A stretch of 11,756 nt of DNA from an uncultured Actinomycetes bacterium (GTDB taxonomy: Bacteria; Actinomycetota; CALGFH01), in NCBI GenBank assembly GCA_937881255.1, contig CALGFH010000309.1, forward strand, positions 1-11,756. Direction: 5' to 3'. The notes beneath the pieces are model-generated. The model was given only the letters and a program-made list of their open reading frames with translations, ran no database searches and was not told where the DNA came from. Below are positions 1-7,067 of this stretch, in pieces (the first letter of the stretch is position 1; each line of letters starts with the position of its first letter). The translations under genes were made by a program, and so were the position numbers.

Positions 1-426
1 CAGCGGGCCCGGTACCGGGCCGCCGCCCTGTGGTTCGTCCCCCTGCTGGCTCTGGGGGCGGCCCGGGTGGCCGCCGGGTCGGCCAACGGGCGCCCGGTCG
101 GGTTCCTGGTCGCGCTGCTGGTGGCCACCGTGGTGGTCGCGGTCGTGCTCGCCCTGCGGGTGCCGAGGGCCACCGAGCTGGGCCGTCGCACCCTGGGGCG
201 GCTGCGGGCCGAGACCCGGAAGCCGGCCGTCGGGGCCTCCCCGGCCGAGCTGGGCATGGCCACCGCCCTGTTCGGGGCCGGGGTCCTGTGGGCGGCCGAC
301 ACCGAGACGGCGCTGGCCATGCGCCTCCCGCGCGAGCACGGCGCCTTCCTGGGCGGGATCGGCGGCGGAGACGGCGGCGGGGGCGGGGGCGGCGGCGGGA
401 GCGGCGGCGGCGGGTGCGGCGGATGA
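1..426 (+). CDS. TIGR04222-like membrane protein with Gly-rich Cys tail (5' end outside window)
   Basis: The frame is open from the first base and ends at TGA 424-426, so only the last 141 residues are present. In-window residues about 9-24 (around LWFVPLLALG) and 33-53 (around FLVALLVATVVVAVVLAL) look like two membrane segments. A short polar domain follows, with the stretch ASPAELGMATALFG. The final 24 residues are almost pure glycine with one Ile, one Asp, one Ser and a single Cys third from the end (GGGGCGG). This layout, and position directly before a DUF692 gene, match actinobacterial proteins annotated as TIGR04222 domain-containing membrane proteins, whose tails are often Gly/Cys-rich; that assignment is from memory. 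The stop overlaps the next start as ATGA, so the two are translationally coupled. The function is unknown. The tail is a plausible target for the neighbouring enzyme, by inference only. Confidence 0.72.
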   Translation, partial: QRARYRAAALWFVPLLALGAARVAAGSANGRPVGFLVALLVATVVVAVVLALRVPRATELGRRTLGRLRAETRKPAVGASPAELGMATALFGAGVLWAADTETALAMRLPREHGAFLGGIGGGDGGGGGGGGGSGGGGCGG

Positions 427-1241
427 CGCTCACCGGCGTCGGGATCGGGTGGCGACCGGAGCTGGCCGGGTTCGCCGAGCGGCGCCACGGGCTGGGCTTC
501 GCCGAGGTGGTGGCCGAGAGCATCCACGACGACCAGCCGCTCCCGGCCGGGCTGGCGGCGCTGCTGGCCCGGGGGGTGCCGGTGGTGCCGCACGGGGTCA
601 GGCTGTCGCTGGGGTCGGCCGAGGTGCCCGACCCGGCCCGGGTCGGGCACCTGGCGGCGCTGGCCGAGCGGCTGGGGGCGCCGCTGGTCTCCGAGCACCT
701 GGCCTTCGTGCGGGCTGGCGGGCTGGAGGCCGGGCACCTGCTGCCGGTGCCCCGGACCCGGGAGGCGCTCGACGTCCTCACCGGCAACGTCCGGCTGGCC
801 CAGGCCGAGCTGGGCGTGCCCCTGGCCCTGGAGCACGTGGCCGCCCTGCTGGAGTGGCCGGCCCCCGAGCTGGACGAGGCTGCCTTCCTGACCGAGGTGC
901 TGGAGCGGACCGGGGCCCTGCTCCTGCTCGACCTGGCCAACCTGCACGCCAACGCCCGCAACCACGGTGGCGACCCGCTGGCCTTCCTCGACGCCCTGCC
1001 CCTGGAGCGGATCGCGTACGTGCACGTGGCCGGCGGGGTCGAGCGCGACGGCCTCTACCACGACACCCACGCCCACCCGACCCCACCGGCCGTGCTGGAG
1101 CTGGTCGCCGAGCTCTGCTCCCGGCGCGACCCGCCCGGGGTGTTGCTGGAGCGCGACGACGCCTACCCGCCCGAGGCCGAGCTGGCCGCGGAGCTGGACG
1201 CGATCGCCGCCGCCACCCTCCTGGGGGCGGCCCGCCGGTGA
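423..1241 (+). CDS. DUF692 / MNIO family multinuclear iron oxygenase
   Basis: This 272-residue protein has the TIM-barrel DUF692 pattern: PHGVRLSLG (H57), SEHLAF (E91, H92), LALEH (E137), DLANL (D170, N173), ARNHG (H181), VHVAGG (H201), DTHAHP (D214, H216) and LLERDD (E243). These fall where the family keeps its His/Asp/Glu metal ligands, so the enzyme looks intact. Characterised members (MbnB in methanobactin, TglH in 3-thiaglutamate biosynthesis) use two or three irons to modify cysteine in peptides, usually with a small partner protein. The ATG at 423 is chosen because it overlaps the upstream stop as ATGA and gives the family's normal N-terminus. The same frame is open back to base 30, but that part is low-complexity and shadows the upstream gene. 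The 3' end overlaps the next gene as GTGA. The family call is secure; the substrate is unknown, and the Cys-bearing tail encoded just upstream is one candidate. Confidence 0.92.
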   Translation: MTLTGVGIGWRPELAGFAERRHGLGFAEVVAESIHDDQPLPAGLAALLARGVPVVPHGVRLSLGSAEVPDPARVGHLAALAERLGAPLVSEHLAFVRAGGLEAGHLLPVPRTREALDVLTGNVRLAQAELGVPLALEHVAALLEWPAPELDEAAFLTEVLERTGALLLLDLANLHANARNHGGDPLAFLDALPLERIAYVHVAGGVERDGLYHDTHAHPTPPAVLELVAELCSRRDPPGVLLERDDAYPPEAELAAELDAIAAATLLGAARR

Positions 1242-1726
1242 GCGGCCCCCGGGAGCGGCTGGCCGCCGAGCAGGCGGCCCTGGTCCGGGCGCTGGTCGGC
1301 GGCGGCCCGGTCCCCGGAGGGTTCGACCCGGGCCGGGTGGCCGCGACCTCGGCCGCGGTCGCCCGCAAGCGGGCCCGCGAGGTCGCCAGGGCCTGGCCGG
1401 TGCTGGCCGCCGACCTGGGCGAGGGCTTCACCGGCCGCTTCCTGGCCGACGCGGCCCGCCGGCCGCCCCCGGCCCGGGGCGGCGCCCTGGCCGACGGCCT
1501 GGCCTTCGCCCGGGCCCTGGCCCGCGAGGGCCGCCTGCCGCCCAACGCCAGGGTCGAGGCGATGCTGGCCGCGGCCCGCCTGTCGGGCCGCCCGGCCCGC
1601 CTGGCCGCCACCCTGGCCGGCCCGCCGCGGCGGCTGGTCGTGACCGTCCGCGTCCCCGGACTGGGCGAGCGCTGGCTGTCCATCCCGCTCGGCGAGGACG
1701 GATCGCGGCGCCGCGTGATTACATAG
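1238..1726 (+). CDS. SCO6045-like small protein, probable DUF692 partner
   Basis: This predicts 162 residues, Ala- and Arg-rich with no membrane segment. The GTG at 1238 overlaps the DUF692 stop (GTGA), implying coupled translation. The N-terminal half is helical, with GGFDPGRVAA then AVARKRAREVARAWPVLA and LGEGFTGRFLADAA. The C-terminal part has a short beta-like stretch, RRLVVTVRVPGLGERWLSIP. The pattern and its place after a DUF692 gene resemble the actinobacterial SCO6045-like family, recalled from memory. In methanobactin and thiaglutamate systems the DUF692 enzyme works with a helical partner (MbnC, TglI) that helps bind the peptide, and this gene sits where such a partner would be. Evidence for that role is positional only. 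No catalytic motif is seen. The end of the gene (around 1717-1724) is locally less GC-rich than its surroundings. Confidence 0.75.
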   Translation: MSGPRERLAAEQAALVRALVGGGPVPGGFDPGRVAATSAAVARKRAREVARAWPVLAADLGEGFTGRFLADAARRPPPARGGALADGLAFARALAREGRLPPNARVEAMLAAARLSGRPARLAATLAGPPRRLVVTVRVPGLGERWLSIPLGEDGSRRRVIT

Positions 1727-1762
1727 CGCTCATCGGACCATGACGGTGGGAGGCCCGAGCGG

Positions 1763-2509
1763 ATGGCGGCAGGCTCTCCCCTGCTCCAGATGGAGCGGGT
1801 CAACAAGCACTTCGGCGACCTGCACGTGCTCCAGGACGTCGACCTCGAGGTCGACCCGGGCGAGGTGGTGGTCGTGGTCGGCCCCTCGGGGTCGGGCAAG
1901 TCGACCCTGTGCCGGACGATCAACCGGCTGGAGCCGATCGACGACGGCGTCATCCGCCTGGAGGGCAGGCCCCTGCCCGACGAGGGCCGGGCCCTGGCCC
2001 GGCTCCGCTCCGACGTCGGCATGGTCTTCCAGCAGTTCAACCTGTTCGCCCACAAGAGCGTGCTCGACAACGTCACCCTCGGCCCGATCAAGGTCCGCGG
2101 CCAGTCCCGCTCCGAGGCCGAGCGGCGGGCCAGGGAGCTGCTGGCCCGGGTCGGGGTCGAGAACCAGGCCCACAAGCTGCCGGCCCAGCTGTCCGGCGGC
2201 CAGCAGCAGCGGGTGGCCATCGCCCGGGCCCTGGCCATGGACCCCAAGCTGCTGCTGTTCGACGAGCCGACCTCGGCCCTCGACCCGGAGATGATCAACG
2301 AGGTCCTCGACGTCATGCGCGACCTGGCCGCCGCCGGCATGACCATGATCGTGATCAGCCACGAGATGGGCTTCGCCCGGTCCGCGGCCAACCGGGTCGT
2401 GTTCATGGACGGCGGCCGGATCCTGGAGGCGGCCCCACCCGAGGAGTTCTTCGCCAGCCCGCGGACCGAGCGGGCCAAGGACTTCCTGTCCAAGATCATC
2501 AGTCACTGA
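1763..2509 (+). CDS. gluA: Glutamate/polar amino acid ABC transporter ATP-binding protein
   Basis: This 248-residue cytoplasmic ATPase energises the importer encoded by the next three genes. All nucleotide-binding motifs are present: Walker A GPSGSGKST (40-48), Q-loop VFQQFNLF (88-95), signature LSGGQQQR (143-150), Walker B LLLFDEPTSALD (163-174) and the switch histidine in VISHEMG (H200). VFQQFNLF and VISHEMGFAR are characteristic of the GlnQ/GluA polar amino acid group. GGGAGG at 1747-1752 lies 10 bases before the chosen ATG; a second in-frame ATG at 1790 lacks such a site. The gap from the previous gene is 36 bases, so transcription could read through from the DUF692 genes or start in that gap; no clear promoter is seen. 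The symbol follows the gluABCD order of corynebacteria. The substrate is inferred from the binding protein, not from this subunit. Confidence 0.95.
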   Translation: MAAGSPLLQMERVNKHFGDLHVLQDVDLEVDPGEVVVVVGPSGSGKSTLCRTINRLEPIDDGVIRLEGRPLPDEGRALARLRSDVGMVFQQFNLFAHKSVLDNVTLGPIKVRGQSRSEAERRARELLARVGVENQAHKLPAQLSGGQQQRVAIARALAMDPKLLLFDEPTSALDPEMINEVLDVMRDLAAAGMTMIVISHEMGFARSAANRVVFMDGGRILEAAPPEEFFASPRTERAKDFLSKIISH

Positions 2510-2546
2510 CGGGCGGCCCGAACCGCCCAGGCAAGGAGGGAACACC

Positions 2547-3425
2547 ATGCGGATTGGACGCTGGATGCGGCTGGCCGGGACCGTGCTGGTCCTGACGCTG
2601 GCCGCGGCCGCCTGCGGCGGCGACGACGAGGGCGGCGACGGCGGTCAGGTCAACGAGGGGGCCAGCTTCGCCGAGGGCACCACCATGGCCCGGCTCCAGC
2701 AGGAGGGCGCGGTCACGATCGGGACCAAGTTCGACCAGCCGCTGTTCGGCCTCAAGAACCTGGAGGGCAAGCCGGAGGGGTTCGACGTCGAGATCGGCAA
2801 GCTGATCGCCGGCGAGCTGGGCATCGCGGAAGACAAGATCACCTGGGTGGAATCCGTCTCGGCCAACCGGGAGCCGTTCATCCAGCAGGACAAGGTCGAC
2901 TTCGTGGTCGCCACCTACACCATCAACGACAAGCGCAAGGAAGTGGTCGACTTCGCCGGGCCCTACTACGAGGCCGGCCAGGACATCATGGTCGCCAAGG
3001 GCAACCCCGAGGGCATCGGCGGGCCCGACGACCTCGCCGGCAAGAAGGTCTGCTCGGTCACCGGCTCGACCCCGGCCGAGAACATCCGGACCAACTACCC
3101 CGACGCCGACCTGACCGAGTTCGACGTCTACTCCAAGTGCGCCGAGGCCCTCAAGAACGGCCAGGTCCAGGCCGTGACCACCGACAACGTGATCCTGCTC
3201 GGGCTCATCAGCCAGGACGAGGAGTCCTTCGAGCTGGTCGGCGAGCCCTTCACCAAGGAGCCGTACGGCATCGGGGTCAAGAAGGGCGACACCGAGTTCC
3301 GCAACTTCATCAACGACACCCTGCAGAAGGCGTATGACGACGGCCGCTGGCTGGCCGCCTGGGACGCCACCGCCGGCAAGGTGGCCCCCGAGAAGCCGAC
3401 CCCGCCAACGATCGACCGCTACTGA
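2547..3425 (+). CDS. gluB: Glutamate-type ABC transporter substrate-binding lipoprotein
   Basis: This 292-residue exported protein captures the substrate outside the membrane. The N-terminus is a lipoprotein signal: basic start (MRIGRWMR), hydrophobic core (TVLVLTLAAAA), then C23 for lipidation, followed by an acidic Gly/Asp linker (about 24-38). The rest is a bacterial family 3 (PF00497) solute-binding fold, with VTIGTKFDQPLFG (57-69), GFDVEIGKLIAGELG (78-92), ANREPFIQ (106-113, with R108 a likely alpha-carboxylate ligand), FVVATYTIN (119-127) and VDFAGPYYEAGQ. Those stretches match the GluB glutamate group better than glutamine or histidine binders, by recollection of family sequences. C169 and C198 could form a disulfide in the second lobe. 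AAGGAGGG at 2533-2540 is a strong ribosome binding site 6 bases before the ATG, fitting the high output such proteins need. Gaps to its neighbours are 37 and 25 bases. Confidence 0.94.
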   Translation: MRIGRWMRLAGTVLVLTLAAAACGGDDEGGDGGQVNEGASFAEGTTMARLQQEGAVTIGTKFDQPLFGLKNLEGKPEGFDVEIGKLIAGELGIAEDKITWVESVSANREPFIQQDKVDFVVATYTINDKRKEVVDFAGPYYEAGQDIMVAKGNPEGIGGPDDLAGKKVCSVTGSTPAENIRTNYPDADLTEFDVYSKCAEALKNGQVQAVTTDNVILLGLISQDEESFELVGEPFTKEPYGIGVKKGDTEFRNFINDTLQKAYDDGRWLAAWDATAGKVAPEKPTPPTIDRY

Positions 3426-3437
3426 GCCCGGCCGGCC

Positions 3438-3443
3438 GGAGGG
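3438..3443 (+). promoter_or_regulatory. Ribosome binding site that fixes the gluC start
   Basis: GGAGGG lies 7 bases before GTG 3451. The same frame is open back to an ATG at 3334, but that stretch lies inside the binding-protein gene and would add a Pro-rich, unmembrane-like leader. The site supports the GTG, which gives the usual N-terminus of this permease family. Confidence 0.65.
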
Positions 3444-3450
3444 CCGGGAC

Positions 3451-4098
3451 GTGGACGCCGTCCTCGACAACCTCGACACCTTCCGTCAGGGCTTCATCAC
3501 CACCCTGGCCCTGACGGTGGTGTCGACGGTGCTGGCGCTGGTGCTGGGCACGCTGCTGGCGGCCATGCGGGTGTCCCCCGTCCCGACCCTCCGCGCCGCC
3601 GGCGCCACCTACGTCGAGGTGGTCCGCAACACCCCGCTCACGCTGGTGTTCTTCTTCGCCGTGTTCGTCCTGCCCCAGCTCGACATCCGCCTGTCGTTCT
3701 TCGTCTTCGCGGTGATCGCGGTGACCGTCTACCACGCCGCCTTCTTCTGCGAGGCGGTCCGGTCGGGCATCAACGCCGTCGGGGTGGGCCAGGCCGAGGC
3801 GGCCCGCTCCATCGGCCTCACCTTCACCCAGTCGATGCGGCTGGTGGTCCTTCCCCAGGCCTTCCGGACGGTGGTCCCGCCGCTGATCAACGTGGTCATC
3901 GCCCTGACCAAGAACACCTCGATCGCCGCCGCCTTCGGGGTGGTCGAGCTGACCGCCGTGGCCACCCGGCTGGCCAACGCCAACAGCGACGCGGTCATCG
4001 CCATCTTCCTGGGCAGCGCCGTCTGCTACCTGGCCCTGACCCTGCCCTCGGGCTGGCTGGCCGGCCGGCTGGAGCGCCGGGTGGCGGTGGCCCGATGA
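3451..4098 (+). CDS. gluC: Glutamate-type ABC transporter permease (GluC-like)
   Basis: This 215-residue integral membrane permease forms the translocation path with the next gene product. It begins at GTG 3451 (MDAVLDNLDTFRQGFITTLA), the amphipathic start seen in the HisM/GluC group. Hydrophobic spans occur around residues 15-37, 64-78, 82-100 and near the C-terminus (AIFLGSAVCYLALTLPSGWLAG). VEVVRNTPL (55-63) and the EAA loop with QAEAARSIGLTFTQSMRLVVLPQAF (114-138) are the hallmark motifs; the EAA loop docks onto the ATPase. Length is close to the usual 220-230 residues. The gene starts 25 bases after the binding-protein stop and overlaps the next gene as ATGA. Family is certain; glutamate specificity comes from operon context. 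Confidence 0.92.
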   Translation: MDAVLDNLDTFRQGFITTLALTVVSTVLALVLGTLLAAMRVSPVPTLRAAGATYVEVVRNTPLTLVFFFAVFVLPQLDIRLSFFVFAVIAVTVYHAAFFCEAVRSGINAVGVGQAEAARSIGLTFTQSMRLVVLPQAFRTVVPPLINVVIALTKNTSIAAAFGVVELTAVATRLANANSDAVIAIFLGSAVCYLALTLPSGWLAGRLERRVAVAR

Positions 4099-4940
4099 CC
4101 GAAGCCGTCCTCTATGACGCCGCCGGGCCGCGGGGGCGGCGCCGCATCCTGATCGGGAGCCTGGCCGGTGGGCTGCTGGTGGTCCTGGTCGTGGGCGTGG
4201 CCGTGGCCCGGCTGGCCGCCAACGGCGTCTTCGAGGCCGAGCGCTGGCGGGTCCTCACCCAGGGCGACCTGCAGCGGCTGCTGGGCCGGGGCCTGGCCGC
4301 GACCCTGCGGGCCGCCCTGGTGGCGATGGTCCTGGCCATGGCCGTGGGCGGGCTGCTGGCGGTGGCCCGGCTGTCGCGGGGGCGATGGCTGGCCATGCCC
4401 GCCGGGGCCTGGGTGGAGCTGTTCCGCGGCCTGCCGCTGCTGCTGCTGATCCTGTTCCTGTTCCTGGGGCTGCCGGCGGTCGGCGTCACCGTCTCGACCT
4501 TCTGGGCCCTGGTCGCCGGGCTGACCCTCTACAACAGCGCCGTCATCGGCGAGATCTTCCGGGCCGGCATCCTGTCGCTGCCCAAGGGCCAGACCGAGGC
4601 CGCCTACTCGATCGGGCTGCGGCGGGGCCAGAGCCTGCGGCTGATCCTCATCCCCCAGGCCGTCCGGCGCATGCTCCCGGCCCTCATCAGCCAGGCGGTC
4701 ACGCTGCTCAAGGACACCTCGCTGGGGTTCGTGATCGCCTACGCCGAGCTGCTGCGCACCGGCCGCAACGCGGTCGAGTTCCTGGGCGGCCGCTACTCGA
4801 TCCCGGTCTACGTGGCCATCGCGGTCCTCTACATCGCCGTCAACGCCTCGCTGTCGTTCCTGGCCCGCTGGCTCGACGGCCGCACCCGGCGCCGGCTGGG
4901 CCGCACCGTCCAGCCGAGCGTGGCCGACGAGGCCGCCTAG
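4095..4940 (+). CDS. gluD: Glutamate-type ABC transporter permease (GluD-like)
   Basis: This is the second permease subunit, 281 residues. It has a basic cytoplasmic N-terminus (GPRGRRR, 11-17), a first span at about 18-40, a loop rich in charged residues (41-65), and further spans near 68-91, 112-128, 134-152 and 230-258. VELFRGLPLLLLILF (107-121) and the EAA loop GQTEAAYSIGLRRGQSLRLILIPQAV (165-190) are the family motifs. It is longer than its partner because of the extra N-terminal span, which is also true of GluD in corynebacteria. The ATG overlaps the preceding stop by four bases. The stop codon TAG shares the palindromic CTAG (4937-4940) with the stop of the opposite-strand gene, leaving no room for a terminator hairpin between them. 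Confidence 0.92.
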   Translation: MTEAVLYDAAGPRGRRRILIGSLAGGLLVVLVVGVAVARLAANGVFEAERWRVLTQGDLQRLLGRGLAATLRAALVAMVLAMAVGGLLAVARLSRGRWLAMPAGAWVELFRGLPLLLLILFLFLGLPAVGVTVSTFWALVAGLTLYNSAVIGEIFRAGILSLPKGQTEAAYSIGLRRGQSLRLILIPQAVRRMLPALISQAVTLLKDTSLGFVIAYAELLRTGRNAVEFLGGRYSIPVYVAIAVLYIAVNASLSFLARWLDGRTRRRLGRTVQPSVADEAA

Positions 4941-5851
4941 CCCGCGTCCGGCTCGGAGGCCAGCTCGAGCAGGTCGAAGCTGAGTGGGGGCTCGGCCCGG
5001 GCGCTGTGGCAGGTCAGCAGGCGGGGGTCGGCGTTCCGGGCGGCCCGCAGCCGCACCCGCAGGATCCCGCCGCCGGGGCGGCGGAACTGAACGTCGTGCA
5101 GGTCACCCTCCAGCCGCTCGCGGCCGGCCAGCTCCAGGTCGCCGATGCCGGGCAGGCCGGCCCGGGAGCGGGCGAACCACTCGGCGGCCTGGACGGCCGG
5201 CGGGTCGATGCAGCAGCCGCGGTAGTGGTCGAGGTCGATGACGCCCTTGCGGTGCAGGGCGACCACCCGCTCGGCCTCGCCGGGCCCGACCCGGCCGAAG
5301 TAGTGGCCGCCGGGCAGGCAGACCAGGTTGCCGGCGAAGCGGTCGCCGCCGACGTGCGAGCTCTCCCAGATCAGCTCCCCGTGGCTGGCGGCGAGGGCCA
5401 GGGCCAGGGGCCGCCCGTAGGTGGCGCAGCAGCGGTCGTGACGGCCGTTGGTGCAGACCAGGTAGACGGGCTCGGTGACCTCCTCGCCGAAGCCGGGCCG
5501 CTCCCCGGCCATGACCTTGGCCATGTCCAGCTCCAGCAGCTCGGCCGGGTCGTCGAGGCGGCGCCGCTCCAGCCAGTGGCCGGACCGGCTGGTGTGGGCC
5601 ACGAAGCAGGTGTGGGGCTGGCTCGCCCCCCTCCCGGGGCGGCGGATCAGCAGCAGGCGCAGGTGGGCGGCGTCGGCCGCCCGGTCCAGGGCGCGGGCCA
5701 GGTCGCGGTCGAGCCGGCTCTCGGTGACCGCCTCCCTGCCCCACGGCCCGGGCTGCTCCAGCAGCACCCAGCCCCGGACCCGGGAGGCGGTGCCGTACAG
5801 CGGCTCCTCCAGGGCCCGCGACAGGGTCGCGCAGGGGAGGGCCTCAGTCAA
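4937..5851 (-). CDS. Sucrase/ferredoxin-like (Apd1-type) thioredoxin-fold protein
   Basis: This 304-residue cytoplasmic protein belongs to the Suc_Fer-like family (sucraseferredoxin; yeast Apd1 is the studied member). Visible motifs are EPLYGTA then WVLLEQPGPWGREAVTESRLD (28-48), CTNGRHDRCCATYGRPLA (133-150) and WESSHVGGDRFAGNLVCLPGG (162-182). Apd1 carries a [2Fe-2S] cluster on two Cys and two His. Here the candidate ligands are C133, C141, C142 and H166; the position of the second Apd1 histidine appears to be D170. The start is TTG at 5851, nested inside the last codons of the upstream oxygenase gene (8-base overlap); no ATG or GTG further upstream in this frame would extend it, and the length suits the family. 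It is the last gene of the minus-strand operon, so a redox role with the oxygenase or the peptide is possible but unproven. Its stop overlaps the gluD stop tail to tail. Confidence 0.88.
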   Translation of the reverse strand: MTEALPCATLSRALEEPLYGTASRVRGWVLLEQPGPWGREAVTESRLDRDLARALDRAADAAHLRLLLIRRPGRGASQPHTCFVAHTSRSGHWLERRRLDDPAELLELDMAKVMAGERPGFGEEVTEPVYLVCTNGRHDRCCATYGRPLALALAASHGELIWESSHVGGDRFAGNLVCLPGGHYFGRVGPGEAERVVALHRKGVIDLDHYRGCCIDPPAVQAAEWFARSRAGLPGIGDLELAGRERLEGDLHDVQFRRPGGGILRVRLRAARNADPRLLTCHSARAEPPLSFDLLELASEPDAG

Positions 5852-7067
5852 CGGGGGTCGGCCGCAGCAGGCCCTCGCGGACCAGCCGCCGGGCCAGCAC
5901 CAGCCGGCTCGGCCCGTCCAGGTGCCCGGCCAGCTCCGCCGGGGTGCAGCGGTCGGCCTCGAGGAGCCGGCGAACGGCCGGCTCGAGGGTGGCCGGCATG
6001 GTCAGGGTGCGGTCGCCCAGCAGCAGCTGGAGCCGCCCGCCGCTGACGGACAGCCGCCAGGTGGCCCCGGGGCGGCGGCTGAGCGTCGTGTCGTCGCCCA
6101 CGTCGTCCAGGCTGAGCAGGGCCCGCAGCTGGCCCTCCAGGGGCGGCGGCCGGTTGGCCCAGAACCGCCGGCCGGCCCGGTCGGCCACCTTGGCCAGGTC
6201 GACCTTGTCGAGGAAGCGGCGCAGCTCCTCGACCCGCTCGGCCAGGGCGGCCTCCAGCCCCGCCGGGTCGTCGGCGAACCCGACGGGCAGGCTCTCCCGG
6301 AACCAGGCCTCCTCGGTGGCCAGCTCGACCACCTCGCGCAGCAGGTCGTTCCAGTTGCGGGTGAGCATGCCAACGGTCAGGTGCAGCGAGGCCGTCTCGG
6401 CCGTCCGGGCCGCGTGCCGGAACCCGCGGGGCACGTACAGGCAGTCGCCGGGGGCGAGCTCGGCGTCGACCTGGGGGGCCTCGGTGGGCGACTCGGCCCC
6501 CGGGGGCAGCTGCTTCTGGTGGCCGAGGGGGAACGGCACGGCCGCGTCCCAGACCTGCCACAGCTTGCGGCCGTGGACCTGGAGGACGAACACGTCGTGG
6601 GTGTCGTGGTGGACGCCGAGGCCCCGCGAGGCCGGCGGGGTCAGGTAGGCGTTGACCTGGACCGGGTGGGTGAGGAACAGCTCCAGCTGGCGGGAGAAGG
6701 CGGTCAGCGGGGCCCAGTAGCGCTGCAGGCTCTGGAGCACGATGGTGGCCCCGCCGTGGAACTGGTCGAAGATCCTGCCCGGGTCGGCCAGGTCCGACAG
6801 CGGCACCGAGCCCATCCGGCCCGACCTGGTGTAGGCCGAGGGGGGCAGCGGCTTGCCGTCCTTGACCATCCGGAACGCCGGGGCCCGGGGCGAGGTGGTG
6901 GACAGGATGCGGTCCACGTCGTCCAGCGACAAGAGATCGTCGAAGCCGTCGGGCCCGGCCCCGCGCCGCAGCAGCGGGGCCTTGGCCCAGTGGTCGCGGA
7001 CGAACGCCGCCGGGTCGCCGGCGCAGCGCTCGATCGCGGGGTTGCTACTGGTCGACGCTGTCGCCAT
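5844..7067 (-). CDS. Cupin_4/JmjC-type Fe(II)/2-oxoglutarate oxygenase
   Basis: This 407-residue protein resembles the ROXA/YcfD ribosomal oxygenases. The double-stranded beta-helix core has the iron motif VHHDTHDVFVLQVHGRKLW (152-170), with H153 and D155 as HxD, and YVPRGFRHA (211-219) with H218 as the distal ligand. FDQFHGGATIVLQ (99-112) and HPVQVNAYLTP (134-144) are typical of the cupin_4 fold. The C-terminal third looks like a dimerisation/winged-helix region (TPAELAGHLDGPSRLVLARRLV). The ATG at 7067 gives a normal N-terminus (MATASTSSNPAIERC); it overlaps the end of the peptide gene by 23 bases, so translation is probably coupled. The frame is open upstream to 7268, but that part is only the low-complexity shadow of the peptide gene. 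YcfD hydroxylates an arginine of ribosomal protein L16. Here the neighbours suggest a dedicated peptide substrate instead, perhaps its Asp-rich repeats; that is inference. Confidence 0.88.
   Translation of the reverse strand: MATASTSSNPAIERCAGDPAAFVRDHWAKAPLLRRGAGPDGFDDLLSLDDVDRILSTTSPRAPAFRMVKDGKPLPPSAYTRSGRMGSVPLSDLADPGRIFDQFHGGATIVLQSLQRYWAPLTAFSRQLELFLTHPVQVNAYLTPPASRGLGVHHDTHDVFVLQVHGRKLWQVWDAAVPFPLGHQKQLPPGAESPTEAPQVDAELAPGDCLYVPRGFRHAARTAETASLHLTVGMLTRNWNDLLREVVELATEEAWFRESLPVGFADDPAGLEAALAERVEELRRFLDKVDLAKVADRAGRRFWANRPPPLEGQLRALLSLDDVGDDTTLSRRPGATWRLSVSGGRLQLLLGDRTLTMPATLEPAVRRLLEADRCTPAELAGHLDGPSRLVLARRLVREGLLRPTPVD

Noticed and set aside
30..422. N-terminal extension of the DUF692 protein (frame open to base 30)
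   Set aside because: It is Gly/Arg/Pro-rich shadow sequence of the membrane-protein gene. The DUF692 fold begins at the ATG at 423.
778..2499. Long minus-strand open frame opposite the DUF692, SCO6045-like and ABC ATPase genes
   Set aside because: It is the Ser/Arg/Pro-rich antisense shadow of three well-supported genes, typical of high-GC DNA. No domain is recognisable.
3334..3450. Upstream ATG 3334 as the start of the first permease
   Set aside because: It lies inside the binding-protein gene, encodes a Pro/Arg-rich non-membrane leader, and GGAGGG at 3438-3443 points to GTG 3451.
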